64,000 nucleotides of DNA from Bacteroidales bacterium (lineage in GTDB: Bacteria > Bacteroidota > Bacteroidia > Bacteroidales > Lentimicrobiaceae), in the NCBI GenBank assembly GCA_016709025.1, contig JADJEQ010000015.1, positions 62,001 to 126,000 of the forward strand. Reading direction: 5' to 3'. Positions 18,651-26,455 of this stretch are shown in pieces. How positions within the stretch are numbered: position 1 is the first letter of the stretch; each line of letters begins with the position of its first letter. The notes under the pieces were generated by a model. That model was given only the letters and a program-made list of their open reading frames with translations. It did no database searches and was not told the DNA's origin. Both the position numbers and the translations under genes were made by a program.

Positions 18651-19094
18651 TTAGTCTCCTATCACAATTAGAACATCGCCTTCCATTACTGAATCGCCCT
18701 TGCCAACTTTAAGGGTGATAACCTTTCCTTCTTTATCGGCATTGATGTTGTTTTCCATCTTCATGGCTTCAAGGGTCAATAGTTTCTGGCCAACCTTTAC
18801 CGTATCGCCTTCACGAACATGTATTTCAAGTATAACTCCGGGCAGAGGAGATTTTATACTACCGGTTCCTTTAGGTGAACCAGGGCTTGATGTTTTGGCA
18901 ATGCTGGGGGCCGAATCTGTGGATGGCACACTCACCGACCTGACAAGTCGTGGTGTCTTGGTCGTTTGCATAGCTTTCTCAACTTCAACTTTGTAAGTTG
19001 TTCCGTTTACTTCAATCTCGGCAACATTCTCTTCAATATTCTGAATATCAACCTCGTAAATATTGCCGTTTATGGTGAATTTATACTTTTTCAT
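18651..19094 (-). CDS. mmdC: Biotin carboxyl carrier subunit of the Na+ decarboxylase
   Basis: Mobile carrier that takes CO2 from methylmalonyl-CoA at the alpha subunit to the membrane subunit. 147 residues: an N-terminal strand region (KYKFTINGNIYEVDI), a flexible Ser/Pro/Thr-rich linker around 50-78, and a biotinyl domain with Lys112 in EAMKMENNI, the biotinylation site. The end KVGKGDSVMEGDVLIVIGD is typical. The gene lies 3 nt before oadB and 45 nt after the gamma subunit. Acetyl-CoA carboxylase BCCP is the sequence alternative, but the operon decides. Confidence 0.92.
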   Translation of the reverse strand: MKKYKFTINGNIYEVDIQNIEENVAEIEVNGTTYKVEVEKAMQTTKTPRLVRSVSVPSTDSAPSIAKTSSPGSPKGTGSIKSPLPGVILEIHVREGDTVKVGQKLLTLEAMKMENNINADKEGKVITLKVGKGDSVMEGDVLIVIGD

Positions 19095-19139
19095 TCTTTT
19101 ATTCTTTTTAGATGTTATCAGTACTTAAACAGAACCGGG

Positions 19140-20039
19140 CTAGCGCAGCTGATTGCGCAATCCATAAATCTTTGAACTCCAGGGTGAGTAGGTGCGGGAA
19201 ACTTTTTTAATTGTAAGAATGGCTTCCTCATGATCATGCAGTTCGCTGATATACAGATACAATGCCATCGCAATAGCAGCATTTACCTCACCTGATATTT
19301 CAACTTCTGATGCGATCTCGGCAACTGCTTCTTTCGTGGGTTCTCTGCTGAACAACTTTTTGAAATTAATGCTGTAAAGTCTTTTGGTATTCTTAAAGAC
19401 AATATACAAAAGTATCAATGCAGCAAAAACCACAGACATCGCGATCACCGCCATTCCTACTCCATAAGGATCCATTTCCACAAATTTCTCACCTGCAGAA
19501 ACTATCGTACCGGTATAATTATTGGCCAGTGGCGTGGTTTTCTCAAGAAATCCCCATTCATGGTTTCCATCTGTTAACCTGCCAAATGATACATCAGGAC
19601 TTTGTGGTCCGAACTTGATTGCATCAATTAAATTCTTGCCATTGCCTTCATAAATCGCCAGATAGTTCGTTTCGTCGAGTGTAAAATTCAAATGAAGAAT
19701 TCCCCGGGTAGGAACATTGTCAGCATAAAATACCAGGTAATTCCGTGGGGGGATTTGTGTAATGGGATCACCTTTAGGAATATAATACTTGGTTGGATTA
19801 GCCGGATCGTTGGTAAGATACGAACCTCCGATATCAACCGTATTGTAAGCCGAATTAAACACTTCAAACCACGCGCAGTGCTGACCATAATCGTCAACAT
19901 AATTTGAGTCATTGATGACCAGCAATTCGTTAATCCTGAGGTCGCGGGTGCTTTGAGCATATGTGTTACCGGCAAACAAACCAAGCACAAGCGCAATAAG
20001 AGCGCCTGAGAATCTGATTGTTTTATTACTTTTTATCAT
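19140..20039 (-). CDS. Lamin-tail domain fused to OadG-type gamma subunit
   Basis: Two-part protein of 299 residues. Signal peptide 1-29 (ending NTYAQS) is followed by a lamin-tail (LTD) beta-sandwich at about 30-170 (RINELLVINDSNYVDDYG, WFEVFN, YLVFYADN, NYLAIYEGNGKNLIDAIKFG). One membrane helix at about 192-216 (YGVGMAVIAMSVVFAALILL) and a cytoplasmic OadG-like tail follow. OadG assembles alpha and beta subunits of Na+ decarboxylases and is normally below 120 residues, so the exported LTD is an addition on the outer face of the membrane. Position between mmdA and the biotin carrier confirms the role. What the LTD binds is unknown. Confidence 0.87.
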   Translation of the reverse strand: MIKSNKTIRFSGALIALVLGLFAGNTYAQSTRDLRINELLVINDSNYVDDYGQHCAWFEVFNSAYNTVDIGGSYLTNDPANPTKYYIPKGDPITQIPPRNYLVFYADNVPTRGILHLNFTLDETNYLAIYEGNGKNLIDAIKFGPQSPDVSFGRLTDGNHEWGFLEKTTPLANNYTGTIVSAGEKFVEMDPYGVGMAVIAMSVVFAALILLYIVFKNTKRLYSINFKKLFSREPTKEAVAEIASEVEISGEVNAAIAMALYLYISELHDHEEAILTIKKVSRTYSPWSSKIYGLRNQLR

Positions 20040-20049
20040 CTCTGCCGGA

Positions 20050-21609
20050 TTATAAAGGAATGTTTGAATGTTTCTTCGGAGGATTCACATCTTTTTTTGT
20101 AGCAAGCGCCTGCAATGCCCTGATTACCCTAAAACGGGTGTTGCGTGGCTCAATCACATCATCAATATAACCATATTTGGCTGCATTGTATGGATTGGCA
20201 AATTTATCCTTGTATTCTTCTTCGCTTTTGCGGATAAATTCTTCACGTTCCTGGGGATCCGTAAATTCAGCCAGCTTCTTATTTTGCAACACCTCGATGG
20301 CACCTTTTGGTCCCATAACTGCAATTTCGGCTCCCGGCCATGCATAGTTGATGTCCCCGCGAAGGTGTTTCGAACTCATCACACAATAGGCTCCACCATA
20401 AGCCTTACGCAACACTATGGTAACCTTCGGAACTGTGGCTTCGCCGTAAGCATAAAGCAACTTGGCACCATGAATAATAATACCACCATATTCCTGCGCT
20501 GTCCCCGGAAGGAATCCCGGTACATCAACCAGGGTTAGAATGGGAATGTTGAAAGCATCACAGAACCTGACAAAACGGGCTGCCTTGCGTGAAGCATTGA
20601 TATCAAGTACACCGGCAAGGTAGTTTGGCTGGTTTGCCACAATTCCGACACTCATACCGTTGAACCTGGCATATCCGGTTACAATATTTGGCGCAAAATG
20701 ACGCTGAATTTCAAGAAACTCACCGCAATCCACAATTGAATGGATCACATCCTTAACATCATAAGGTTTGTTAGGATTGTCAGGAATAATATAATTCAGT
20801 GAATCTTCAAGCCTGTCAATCGGATCGGGACAGGTTGCCAAAGGTGGCTCCTCCAGGTTATTCTGAGGCAAAAAGCTCAGTAACTTACGAATCAGGGCAA
20901 TTCCCTCTTTCTCATCATCGGCAACAAAATGCGATATTCCGGATTTTGAACCATGAACCATTGCTCCGCCAAGTTCTTCTTCTGTTACGATTTCACCCGT
21001 TACAGTTTTTACAACCTTCGGCCCTGTAACAAACATATTGCTGGTGCCCTTGCTCATCACAATGAAATCGGTGAGTGCAGGTGAATACACTGCCCCGCCT
21101 GCACATGGACCAAAAATGGCTGAAATCTGCGGAATAACCCCTGAAGCCAGGATATTGCGTTCAAATATCTCGGCATAACCGGCCAGACTGTTTACCCCTT
21201 CCTGAATACGGGCACCCCCTGAATCGTTGATGCCAATCAAAGGAGCCCCAACCTTCATCGCCTGATCCATCACCTTGCAGATTTTATTGGCAAAGGTTTC
21301 AGAAAGAGAACCACCGAAAACTGTGAAATCCTGCGAGAAAACATATACCACGCTGCCATCAACAGTCCCGTGGCCTGTCACCACACCATCGGACAAAAAT
21401 TCCTGTTTTTCAAGACCGAAGTTGGTGCAACGGTGTGTTACAAACATGTCGAACTCTTCGAAACTGCCTTCATCAAGAAGAAGTTCGATGCGCTCACGTG
21501 CAGTTAATTTCCCTTTGGCGTGTTGTGAATCAATCCTTTTCTGACCGCCGCCCAGTTTAGCCAGTTCTCTCTTGTCGAGAAGTTCTTTAATCTTGTCTTC
21601 GAAAGCCAT
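20050..21609 (-). CDS. mmdA: Methylmalonyl-CoA decarboxylase alpha subunit (acyl-CoA carboxyltransferase)
   Basis: Transfers the carboxyl group of methylmalonyl-CoA to biotin on the carrier, giving propionyl-CoA. The 519 residues show both halves of the carboxyltransferase crotonase fold: ARERIELLLDEGSFEEFD near 36-53, GGSLSETFANKICKVMDQA, GINDSGGARIQEGV and GPCAGGAVYSPAL in the N-half, and DVPGFLPGTAQEYGGIIIHG and KAYGGAYCVMSSKH in the C-half. It is the second gene, after mce, and 10 nt before the gamma subunit. Propionyl-CoA carboxylase beta is the other family assignment, but no biotin carboxylase is present while the Na+ pump subunits are. Confidence 0.94.
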   Translation of the reverse strand: MAFEDKIKELLDKRELAKLGGGQKRIDSQHAKGKLTARERIELLLDEGSFEEFDMFVTHRCTNFGLEKQEFLSDGVVTGHGTVDGSVVYVFSQDFTVFGGSLSETFANKICKVMDQAMKVGAPLIGINDSGGARIQEGVNSLAGYAEIFERNILASGVIPQISAIFGPCAGGAVYSPALTDFIVMSKGTSNMFVTGPKVVKTVTGEIVTEEELGGAMVHGSKSGISHFVADDEKEGIALIRKLLSFLPQNNLEEPPLATCPDPIDRLEDSLNYIIPDNPNKPYDVKDVIHSIVDCGEFLEIQRHFAPNIVTGYARFNGMSVGIVANQPNYLAGVLDINASRKAARFVRFCDAFNIPILTLVDVPGFLPGTAQEYGGIIIHGAKLLYAYGEATVPKVTIVLRKAYGGAYCVMSSKHLRGDINYAWPGAEIAVMGPKGAIEVLQNKKLAEFTDPQEREEFIRKSEEEYKDKFANPYNAAKYGYIDDVIEPRNTRFRVIRALQALATKKDVNPPKKHSNIPL

Positions 21610-21693
21610 TTATTTTTGTTTTTGTGCGAAAAACAATAAGCCCGAAAGGGCTTTTTGCTGAAATCCCGCGGTGTTTGTTTATCTGGTATCTGT

Positions 21694-22104
21694 TTATTTG
21701 TTCTTGTTTTCGCAAAATTCTGTCAACACCCCGAATGTAGATTTCGGATGCAGAAATCCAATGTGTAGACCTTCAGCGCCCTTGCGAGGCTCTTTATCAA
21801 TTAACTGTATTCCTTTCCCGGCTGTTTCTGCCAGGGCTTCCTCAAGATTCTCAACGGCAAAAGCCAGATGATGAATGCCTTCGCCCTTTTTCTCCAGAAA
21901 CTTTCCAATGGGTCCCTCAGGATCGGTTGACTCAAGAAGCTCAATTTTTGTCTGCCCAACCATAAAAAATGCAGTTTTTACCCGCTGATCCTTAACTTCT
22001 TCGACGGCATAACAAGTTAATCCAAGTACATTTTCATAATACGGAATACTCTCTTCCAGGCTTTTAACAGCAATGCCAATGTGTTCTATATGTGTAGGTT
22101 TCAT
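21694..22104 (-). CDS. mce: Methylmalonyl-CoA epimerase
   Basis: Interconverts (R)- and (S)-methylmalonyl-CoA so that mutase product can enter the decarboxylase. 136 residues, a vicinal oxygen chelate protein with two repeats. Probable metal ligands by family position are His8 (IEHIGIAV), Glu55 or its neighbourhood (KIELLE), His79 (GIHHLAFAV) and Glu129 (FGVLTEF). It leads the propionate operon, 84 nt before mmdA. The ATG at 22104 lies 17 bp after a good -7 box. Confidence 0.94.
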   Translation of the reverse strand: MKPTHIEHIGIAVKSLEESIPYYENVLGLTCYAVEEVKDQRVKTAFFMVGQTKIELLESTDPEGPIGKFLEKKGEGIHHLAFAVENLEEALAETAGKGIQLIDKEPRKGAEGLHIGFLHPKSTFGVLTEFCENKNK

Positions 22105-22120
22105 AGCTTGAAATTTTCGG

Positions 22121-22128
22121 CAAAAGTA
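22121..22128 (-). promoter_or_regulatory. Candidate -7 box of the mce-mmd operon
   Basis: Reverse strand TACTTTTG, an exact TAnnTTTG match 17 bp before the mce ATG. No clean -33 TTTG is seen at 19-21 bp. Confidence 0.5.
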
Positions 22129-22278
22129 TATACTAATTTGTTCGTAATAAAGGTTTTTGCCGTTTTTATCTAAAACTTAACAATATATAATCAGTCTAAT
22201 TAAGGTTTTGATTTTCACATACATACAATTATATATGTTGCTTATAACATACCTGTTGATAACTGCACACAGAGACGT

Positions 22279-22328
22279 AACAACACGTAAAAGAGACGTA
22301 ACATGTTACGTCTCTTTTACGTGTTGTT
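22279..22328. repeat. Perfect 50-bp palindrome
   Basis: Left arm 22279-22303 and right arm 22304-22328 are exact reverse complements with no loop (centre acgtaaca|tgttacgt). A further direct copy of agagacgtaa lies at 22271-22280. It sits between the end of the VIT/VWA gene and the mce promoter, both on the reverse strand, and the AGAGACGTAA...TTACGTCTCTTTT core could terminate transcription either way. Similar AGAGACGnnnCATG palindromes are common interspersed repeats in Bacteroidota. Confidence 0.9.
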
Positions 22329-22355
22329 TGTTAATGCCGGGGGTTTACCGAAAAA

Positions 22356-24668
22356 TCAAAAATTCACCGGAAGGATCATGGTGGTTTTCACCGGTTTCCC
22401 ATTTTGTTTCCCGGGTATCCAGGCCGGCATTGATTTCAAAAGGCGGATAACCTCTTCGTCGCAGCCATATCCCAGCGATTTCACAATTTTAATGTCCTGT
22501 ATAGTTCCATCGGTACTCACCGTAAACTGAACAATAACTTTCCCCGAAATGTGATTTTTCAGCGCATCTTCCGGAACCATCAGGTTCAATTTCAGGAATT
22601 CTTTCAATGAATCTTCCCCGCCGGGAAATTCTGGCATGGATTCAACAACCTGAAATATTTCCGGTTCTCCGTTGGTTTCCTTTTCCTCCACTGAAGCATC
22701 CATGGTGGTTTCCATCCGGTTTGCCTTGGTTTTGGATACTCCGGATGACCCCGTCCCTACTGCATAATTACTTACACCCTGTGGAAGTGGAAGCGGCTGC
22801 CTGACGGTGGTAGAGGTGCCATTTATATTCCTGATTTCGCTGTCGATGGAAACAAACGAAGTATAGGCTGTGAGCAGGTTGTATTTCAGGCCCAACGCCA
22901 TAACCTGTTCCTTAATTTTATCCGGAACACTTCCATAACTGTATGAATAATCATCGGTCATTCTTATCTGTTCGCGGGCCCACAGATATTTAAGTGACTG
23001 GTTTTCGGATGCGGGCATAACACCATCAACCTTGATTGTCTGAGTGAACAAACCGGCACCGTTCATGCCCGACAATAATATATTTCCAGATGGGGTGCCA
23101 TGGTATTTTCCAAAAACCACTACCGGCCGGGAGGAAAAAACATCCGGAATTGATGATGGCTGCACATCATATGCATTAAAGCCCTTAAAGGTTAGTTCGA
23201 TTTTGCTGAGTACGGGAGTGCTTATGTATTTTCTGAACTTTTCAGCCATCTCCTTTGCTTCCCTTTCCCCGGTAATCACAAATGCTTCCCCTGCACCCGC
23301 ATGAGCAAGTCCTTCAATAAGAAAACGATTGACCGAAGAGCCAATGCCAAATGCAAAAAAACTTGCTTTATTCAGACTGGATTTCACCAGACCAAAGGCT
23401 TCCTTTTCAACCGTTACATAACCATCGGTGGCTATCACAAACGATCTGGCGAATTCACCATTGGACTCCATTGCCAGTGCCTTTCGAAGCGCAGGAAGCA
23501 ATTCAGTGCCCCCGTTTCCACTCTGTGATTCAAGCATTCTCATAGCCTTGTTAATATTTTCCGGGGTTACTGAAACTGACTTTTCGGCAAACAGGTTGCT
23601 GCCACCGGCGAAAAAGAGGATGTTGAACCTGTCGGTTGACTTCAGCCCCTTCAGTAGATCTGAAATCAGCTTTTTTGAAACATCAAGAGGAAACCCGTAC
23701 ATCGATCCGGAAACATCCACAATAAATATATACTCCCTTGGCGGAATCGATTCCTGTTTTACAACATCGGGGGGTTGAATGGTAGCCATAAAGAAATTTT
23801 CATTCCCATCGCTGTATAGCCAAAGGCCACTCTCAATTTCATCGCCACCCAGTCTGTACTGAAGAATGAAATCACGGTTGCCGCCCTGAAGTTCACTTCC
23901 ATCAAGTTTTACGGCTGCAGTTTTTTTGTCTTTATAATCCACTTTAACATTGTGTGACGGACATCTTACATTTCTCAGCGGAATTCCTGAAGTAATGTTG
24001 CATTCAAGTTGAAAGGTGTAAGCCGGAAGTTCACCTTCATTTAAGTAGGGATTGGCATTCCATTCAGGTACCCGGTTCACGTTTTCGCTGCCTCCTGAAT
24101 ATCGGGGTCCGACAACTGTGGGGTATACGAACTCATAAATACCATCTGTGGGAACAAGATTCTCGGTGTACTGCAATTCTACCTCTACCAGGTCGCCTGG
24201 CATAATGTTGCCGACACTCATCTGAAAAACATTGGGACGATGCTGTTCGAGCAATGAAGCCGAACGGCCATCGCTGACTGCCTGTGCATAATCATTCCGT
24301 GCTTTTTCACGCTCCTCGATTTTTGCAACTATGGTCCGCTCGCCAATTTTCATTTTCATGGCGTGCACGGCAGCGCGGGTTGAACCCGGAAAAACATATA
24401 CCGCTTCTATTGCTTGTTTCCCGTTATTCTGATATACCTGTTTTATGGTTACGTGGGCTATTACACCCGCAATCTGAACACCGGCTGAAGTAGATTTCAG
24501 TGGCAGTGTTTCAGATGCCACCCCGTTCAATGTTTCAAAATAGGGCACATCCGGCCGGTCAGGCATTGTTTCCTGACTTAAAGCGCAATTTGCTGCTCCG
24601 ATTGAGAAAATGGCAGTAATTCCTGCTAAGTTGAGGCGCAATAGCCTCAGGGTTCTGTTTAGTTTCAT
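22356..24668 (-). CDS. VIT and von Willebrand A protein with C-terminal TonB domain
   Basis: Exported protein of 770 residues with an unusual domain order. An N-terminal signal or anchor (about 1-32) is followed by a VIT (inter-alpha-trypsin) domain at about 40-170 (QIAGVIAHVTIKQVYQNNGK, YVFPGSTRAAVHAMKMKIG). A VWA domain follows from about 311 with MIDAS residues Asp318-x-Ser320-x-Ser322 (FIVDVSGSMYG). The TonB C-terminal domain is at about 675-770 (VVESMPEFPGGEDSLKEFL to GKPVKTTMILPVNF). VIT-VWA proteins are usually adhesive surface or periplasmic proteins. The TonB domain is nearly the same as in the tonB gene upstream and in the anti-sigma factor. Function unknown; see findings. Confidence 0.9.
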   Translation of the reverse strand: MKLNRTLRLLRLNLAGITAIFSIGAANCALSQETMPDRPDVPYFETLNGVASETLPLKSTSAGVQIAGVIAHVTIKQVYQNNGKQAIEAVYVFPGSTRAAVHAMKMKIGERTIVAKIEEREKARNDYAQAVSDGRSASLLEQHRPNVFQMSVGNIMPGDLVEVELQYTENLVPTDGIYEFVYPTVVGPRYSGGSENVNRVPEWNANPYLNEGELPAYTFQLECNITSGIPLRNVRCPSHNVKVDYKDKKTAAVKLDGSELQGGNRDFILQYRLGGDEIESGLWLYSDGNENFFMATIQPPDVVKQESIPPREYIFIVDVSGSMYGFPLDVSKKLISDLLKGLKSTDRFNILFFAGGSNLFAEKSVSVTPENINKAMRMLESQSGNGGTELLPALRKALAMESNGEFARSFVIATDGYVTVEKEAFGLVKSSLNKASFFAFGIGSSVNRFLIEGLAHAGAGEAFVITGEREAKEMAEKFRKYISTPVLSKIELTFKGFNAYDVQPSSIPDVFSSRPVVVFGKYHGTPSGNILLSGMNGAGLFTQTIKVDGVMPASENQSLKYLWAREQIRMTDDYSYSYGSVPDKIKEQVMALGLKYNLLTAYTSFVSIDSEIRNINGTSTTVRQPLPLPQGVSNYAVGTGSSGVSKTKANRMETTMDASVEEKETNGEPEIFQVVESMPEFPGGEDSLKEFLKLNLMVPEDALKNHISGKVIVQFTVSTDGTIQDIKIVKSLGYGCDEEVIRLLKSMPAWIPGKQNGKPVKTTMILPVNF

Positions 24669-24785
24669 GGCAGTTGAGATTTGTAATTATTGGATAAATA
24701 TTTATTATGTGGACATGAGCAGGGCTCCACCGTGGTAACTCCGGCGTATTATATATGAGAAGAAATAAAAGGATTCGTGTTATAA

Positions 24786-24823
24786 AGAAGGCTTTTCGGT
24801 AACCTGCAACCTAAAAGCCTTCT
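24786..24823 (-). terminator. Terminator of the tonB gene
   Basis: AGAAGGCTTTT and AAAAGCCTTCT are perfect 11-bp arms around a loop of about 16 nt, 30 nt after the tonB stop on the reverse strand. It separates tonB from the VIT/VWA gene. Confidence 0.7.
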
Positions 24824-24852
24824 AATTATAACTGTTTGATTGAGCCGGACTC

Positions 24853-25533
24853 TTAATTAACCAGAGTAAACTTAACTGGCAGATTCATCCGCACCCTCAC
24901 CGGTTTGCCGCGTTGTTTACCGGGAGTCCATGTGGGCATTTCACTTACAACCCTAACAGCCTCTTCGGTACATCCACCGGCCACGCTGCGGAGAACAGCT
25001 ATCGAGGAAACACTTCCGTCGGTCTCAATGATGAAGGTAACATATACAATCCCGGATATACCTGCTTCACGGGCTGCTGTCGGATAACTTGTATTTGTTG
25101 AGAGATATTTCATCAGTGCGGCATCTCCGCCGGGAAAGAGGGGCATATCCTCAGCCACATAGAATATCTCGGGGTCCTGAGCTTCGGGTTCATCGGGGAG
25201 CACTTCTGGCATTTTGTAAGGCTCAATCTTTCCCCCCGGATCAATCTCAATGTTGATTTCGATTTCGGGAAAATCATCCGTGGTTTTATCCACAACATTA
25301 AAAATTGTTGTAGCCGGAGGTTTGGGTAGTTCCGGCTTCTTTTCTTTGAAAATCTCAATAAAATCGTCATCGGGTTCAAAACCCGTCCGTGGAGGAAGTA
25401 CTGTATTCCCGTAATCGGGGGTTTTCCATTCGAAAGCGACAAGGGAGGCGCTGATGGCAATGATTAAACCTAATTGTAAAAAGACCGGGCGTTTGCGCTC
25501 AAGGTCGGCTCTGTTGGTTTTCCGTGGTTCCAT
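24853..25533 (-). CDS. Energy transducer TonB
   Basis: Inner-membrane-anchored periplasmic protein that transmits proton-motive energy from ExbBD to outer-membrane TonB-dependent receptors. 226 residues: a basic N-terminus (MEPRKTNRADLERKR), one membrane helix at about 16-35 (PVFLQLGLIIAISASLVAFE), an acidic/Pro linker (KKPELPKPP and so on), and a TonB C-terminal domain at about 130-226 (AEDMPLFPGGDAALMKYL, AAREAGISGIVYVTFIIETDG, GKQRGKPVRVRMNLPVKFTL). No ExbB/ExbD genes are adjacent. Divergent from the ECF sigma gene across 323 bp, which may hold shared regulation; apart from the sigma promoter I see no clear motif there. Confidence 0.92.
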   Translation of the reverse strand: MEPRKTNRADLERKRPVFLQLGLIIAISASLVAFEWKTPDYGNTVLPPRTGFEPDDDFIEIFKEKKPELPKPPATTIFNVVDKTTDDFPEIEINIEIDPGGKIEPYKMPEVLPDEPEAQDPEIFYVAEDMPLFPGGDAALMKYLSTNTSYPTAAREAGISGIVYVTFIIETDGSVSSIAVLRSVAGGCTEEAVRVVSEMPTWTPGKQRGKPVRVRMNLPVKFTLVN

Positions 25534-25805
25534 GGCTTTGAAGTTGAGAAGTGAGAATTGATTTTATGTTGAAGATGCATAAAGCATCCGGTTTCCATAA
25601 GCCAATGAAAAAAATTCTCTCAATCAATCATTCCTGCTAAAATTTCCTCTTTAGTAACGGGTAATCCCCGGAATCCCTTGTAATACTAACGCTCAGCGCA
25701 TGATCAATATTGCAGCCCGATCATTCATTTAAAACCCGGGATTCTGATATTCGGCATGCATACTTTCTGAAAACCATTTTCGTTTATATGTCAGGGAACT
25801 AATTG

Positions 25806-25835
25806 TTGTATACCTTCCTGCAATTATTATATTTG
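25806..25835 (+). promoter_or_regulatory. Promoter of the ECF sigma/anti-sigma operon
   Basis: TTG at 25806-25808, a 19-bp spacer, then TATATTTG at 25828-25835, the full Bacteroidota -33/-7 pattern. Transcription would start near 25842, so the ATG at 25857 is the start, not the longer frame opening at 25803. Confidence 0.65.
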
Positions 25836-25856
25836 TCTGATAGTAATTACTGCCCG

Positions 25857-26453
25857 ATGCCCAACCCATTATTGGATGGAAAGCCAGGTGACCACCTGAG
25901 CGATGAAGAACTGGTTCAGTTTTTTCGTCAATCGGGCGACCGTGAAGCGATCGGCATATTATTCAGGCGGTATTCCCATCTGGTACTCGGGGTATGTTAC
26001 AAATACCTGCATGAACGCGAGTTGGCACGCGATACAGCAATGGGAGTTTTTGAAAGCTTATTTACTTCCCTGAAAAAATACGAGGTGTATAATTTCAAAT
26101 CCTGGCTCTTCACGGTAACAAAAAGTCATTGCGCCCAAACTCTGCGTGAACAGAAGAAAGAAGCAGGCACCATCAGATGGGAAGAAAATCTGTTGGTAGA
26201 AGTTATGGAAAATGGCGGTTTTTCGCATCTAACCCCTGAAGATGAAACCGAAGAAAGGATCAGAAGGCTTCATCTGGCCGTTACTGATTTGTCGCCGGGA
26301 CAGCAGCAGTGTATCCTGCTGTTTTATTTCGACGGAAAAACATATCAGCAGATTACAGAAACCACCGGTTTAAGTCTGAATGAAGTCAAAAGCTTTATTC
26401 AGAACGGGAAGAGAAATCTTAAAATCATTTTGGAAAAAACCTTTTACAATTAA
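25857..26453 (+). CDS. ECF-type RNA polymerase sigma factor
   Basis: Sigma-70 family extracytoplasmic-function factor, 198 residues from the chosen ATG. Region 2 runs from about residue 14 to 85 (SDEELVQFFRQSGDREAIGI, RRYSHLVLGVCYKYL, FKSWLFTVTKSHC), with a degenerate rather than classical region 2.2. Region 4 covers about 130-190 (LHLAVTDLSPGQQQCILLFY, DGKTYQQITETTGLSLNEVK) with the helix-turn-helix. The upstream start at 25803 is rejected because it would lie inside the promoter. It overlaps no gene but ends 2 nt before the anti-sigma/TonB gene, so they form an operon. Regulon unknown; autoregulation is likely for this family. Confidence 0.9.
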   Translation: MPNPLLDGKPGDHLSDEELVQFFRQSGDREAIGILFRRYSHLVLGVCYKYLHERELARDTAMGVFESLFTSLKKYEVYNFKSWLFTVTKSHCAQTLREQKKEAGTIRWEENLLVEVMENGGFSHLTPEDETEERIRRLHLAVTDLSPGQQQCILLFYFDGKTYQQITETTGLSLNEVKSFIQNGKRNLKIILEKTFYN

Positions 26454-26455
26454 AA

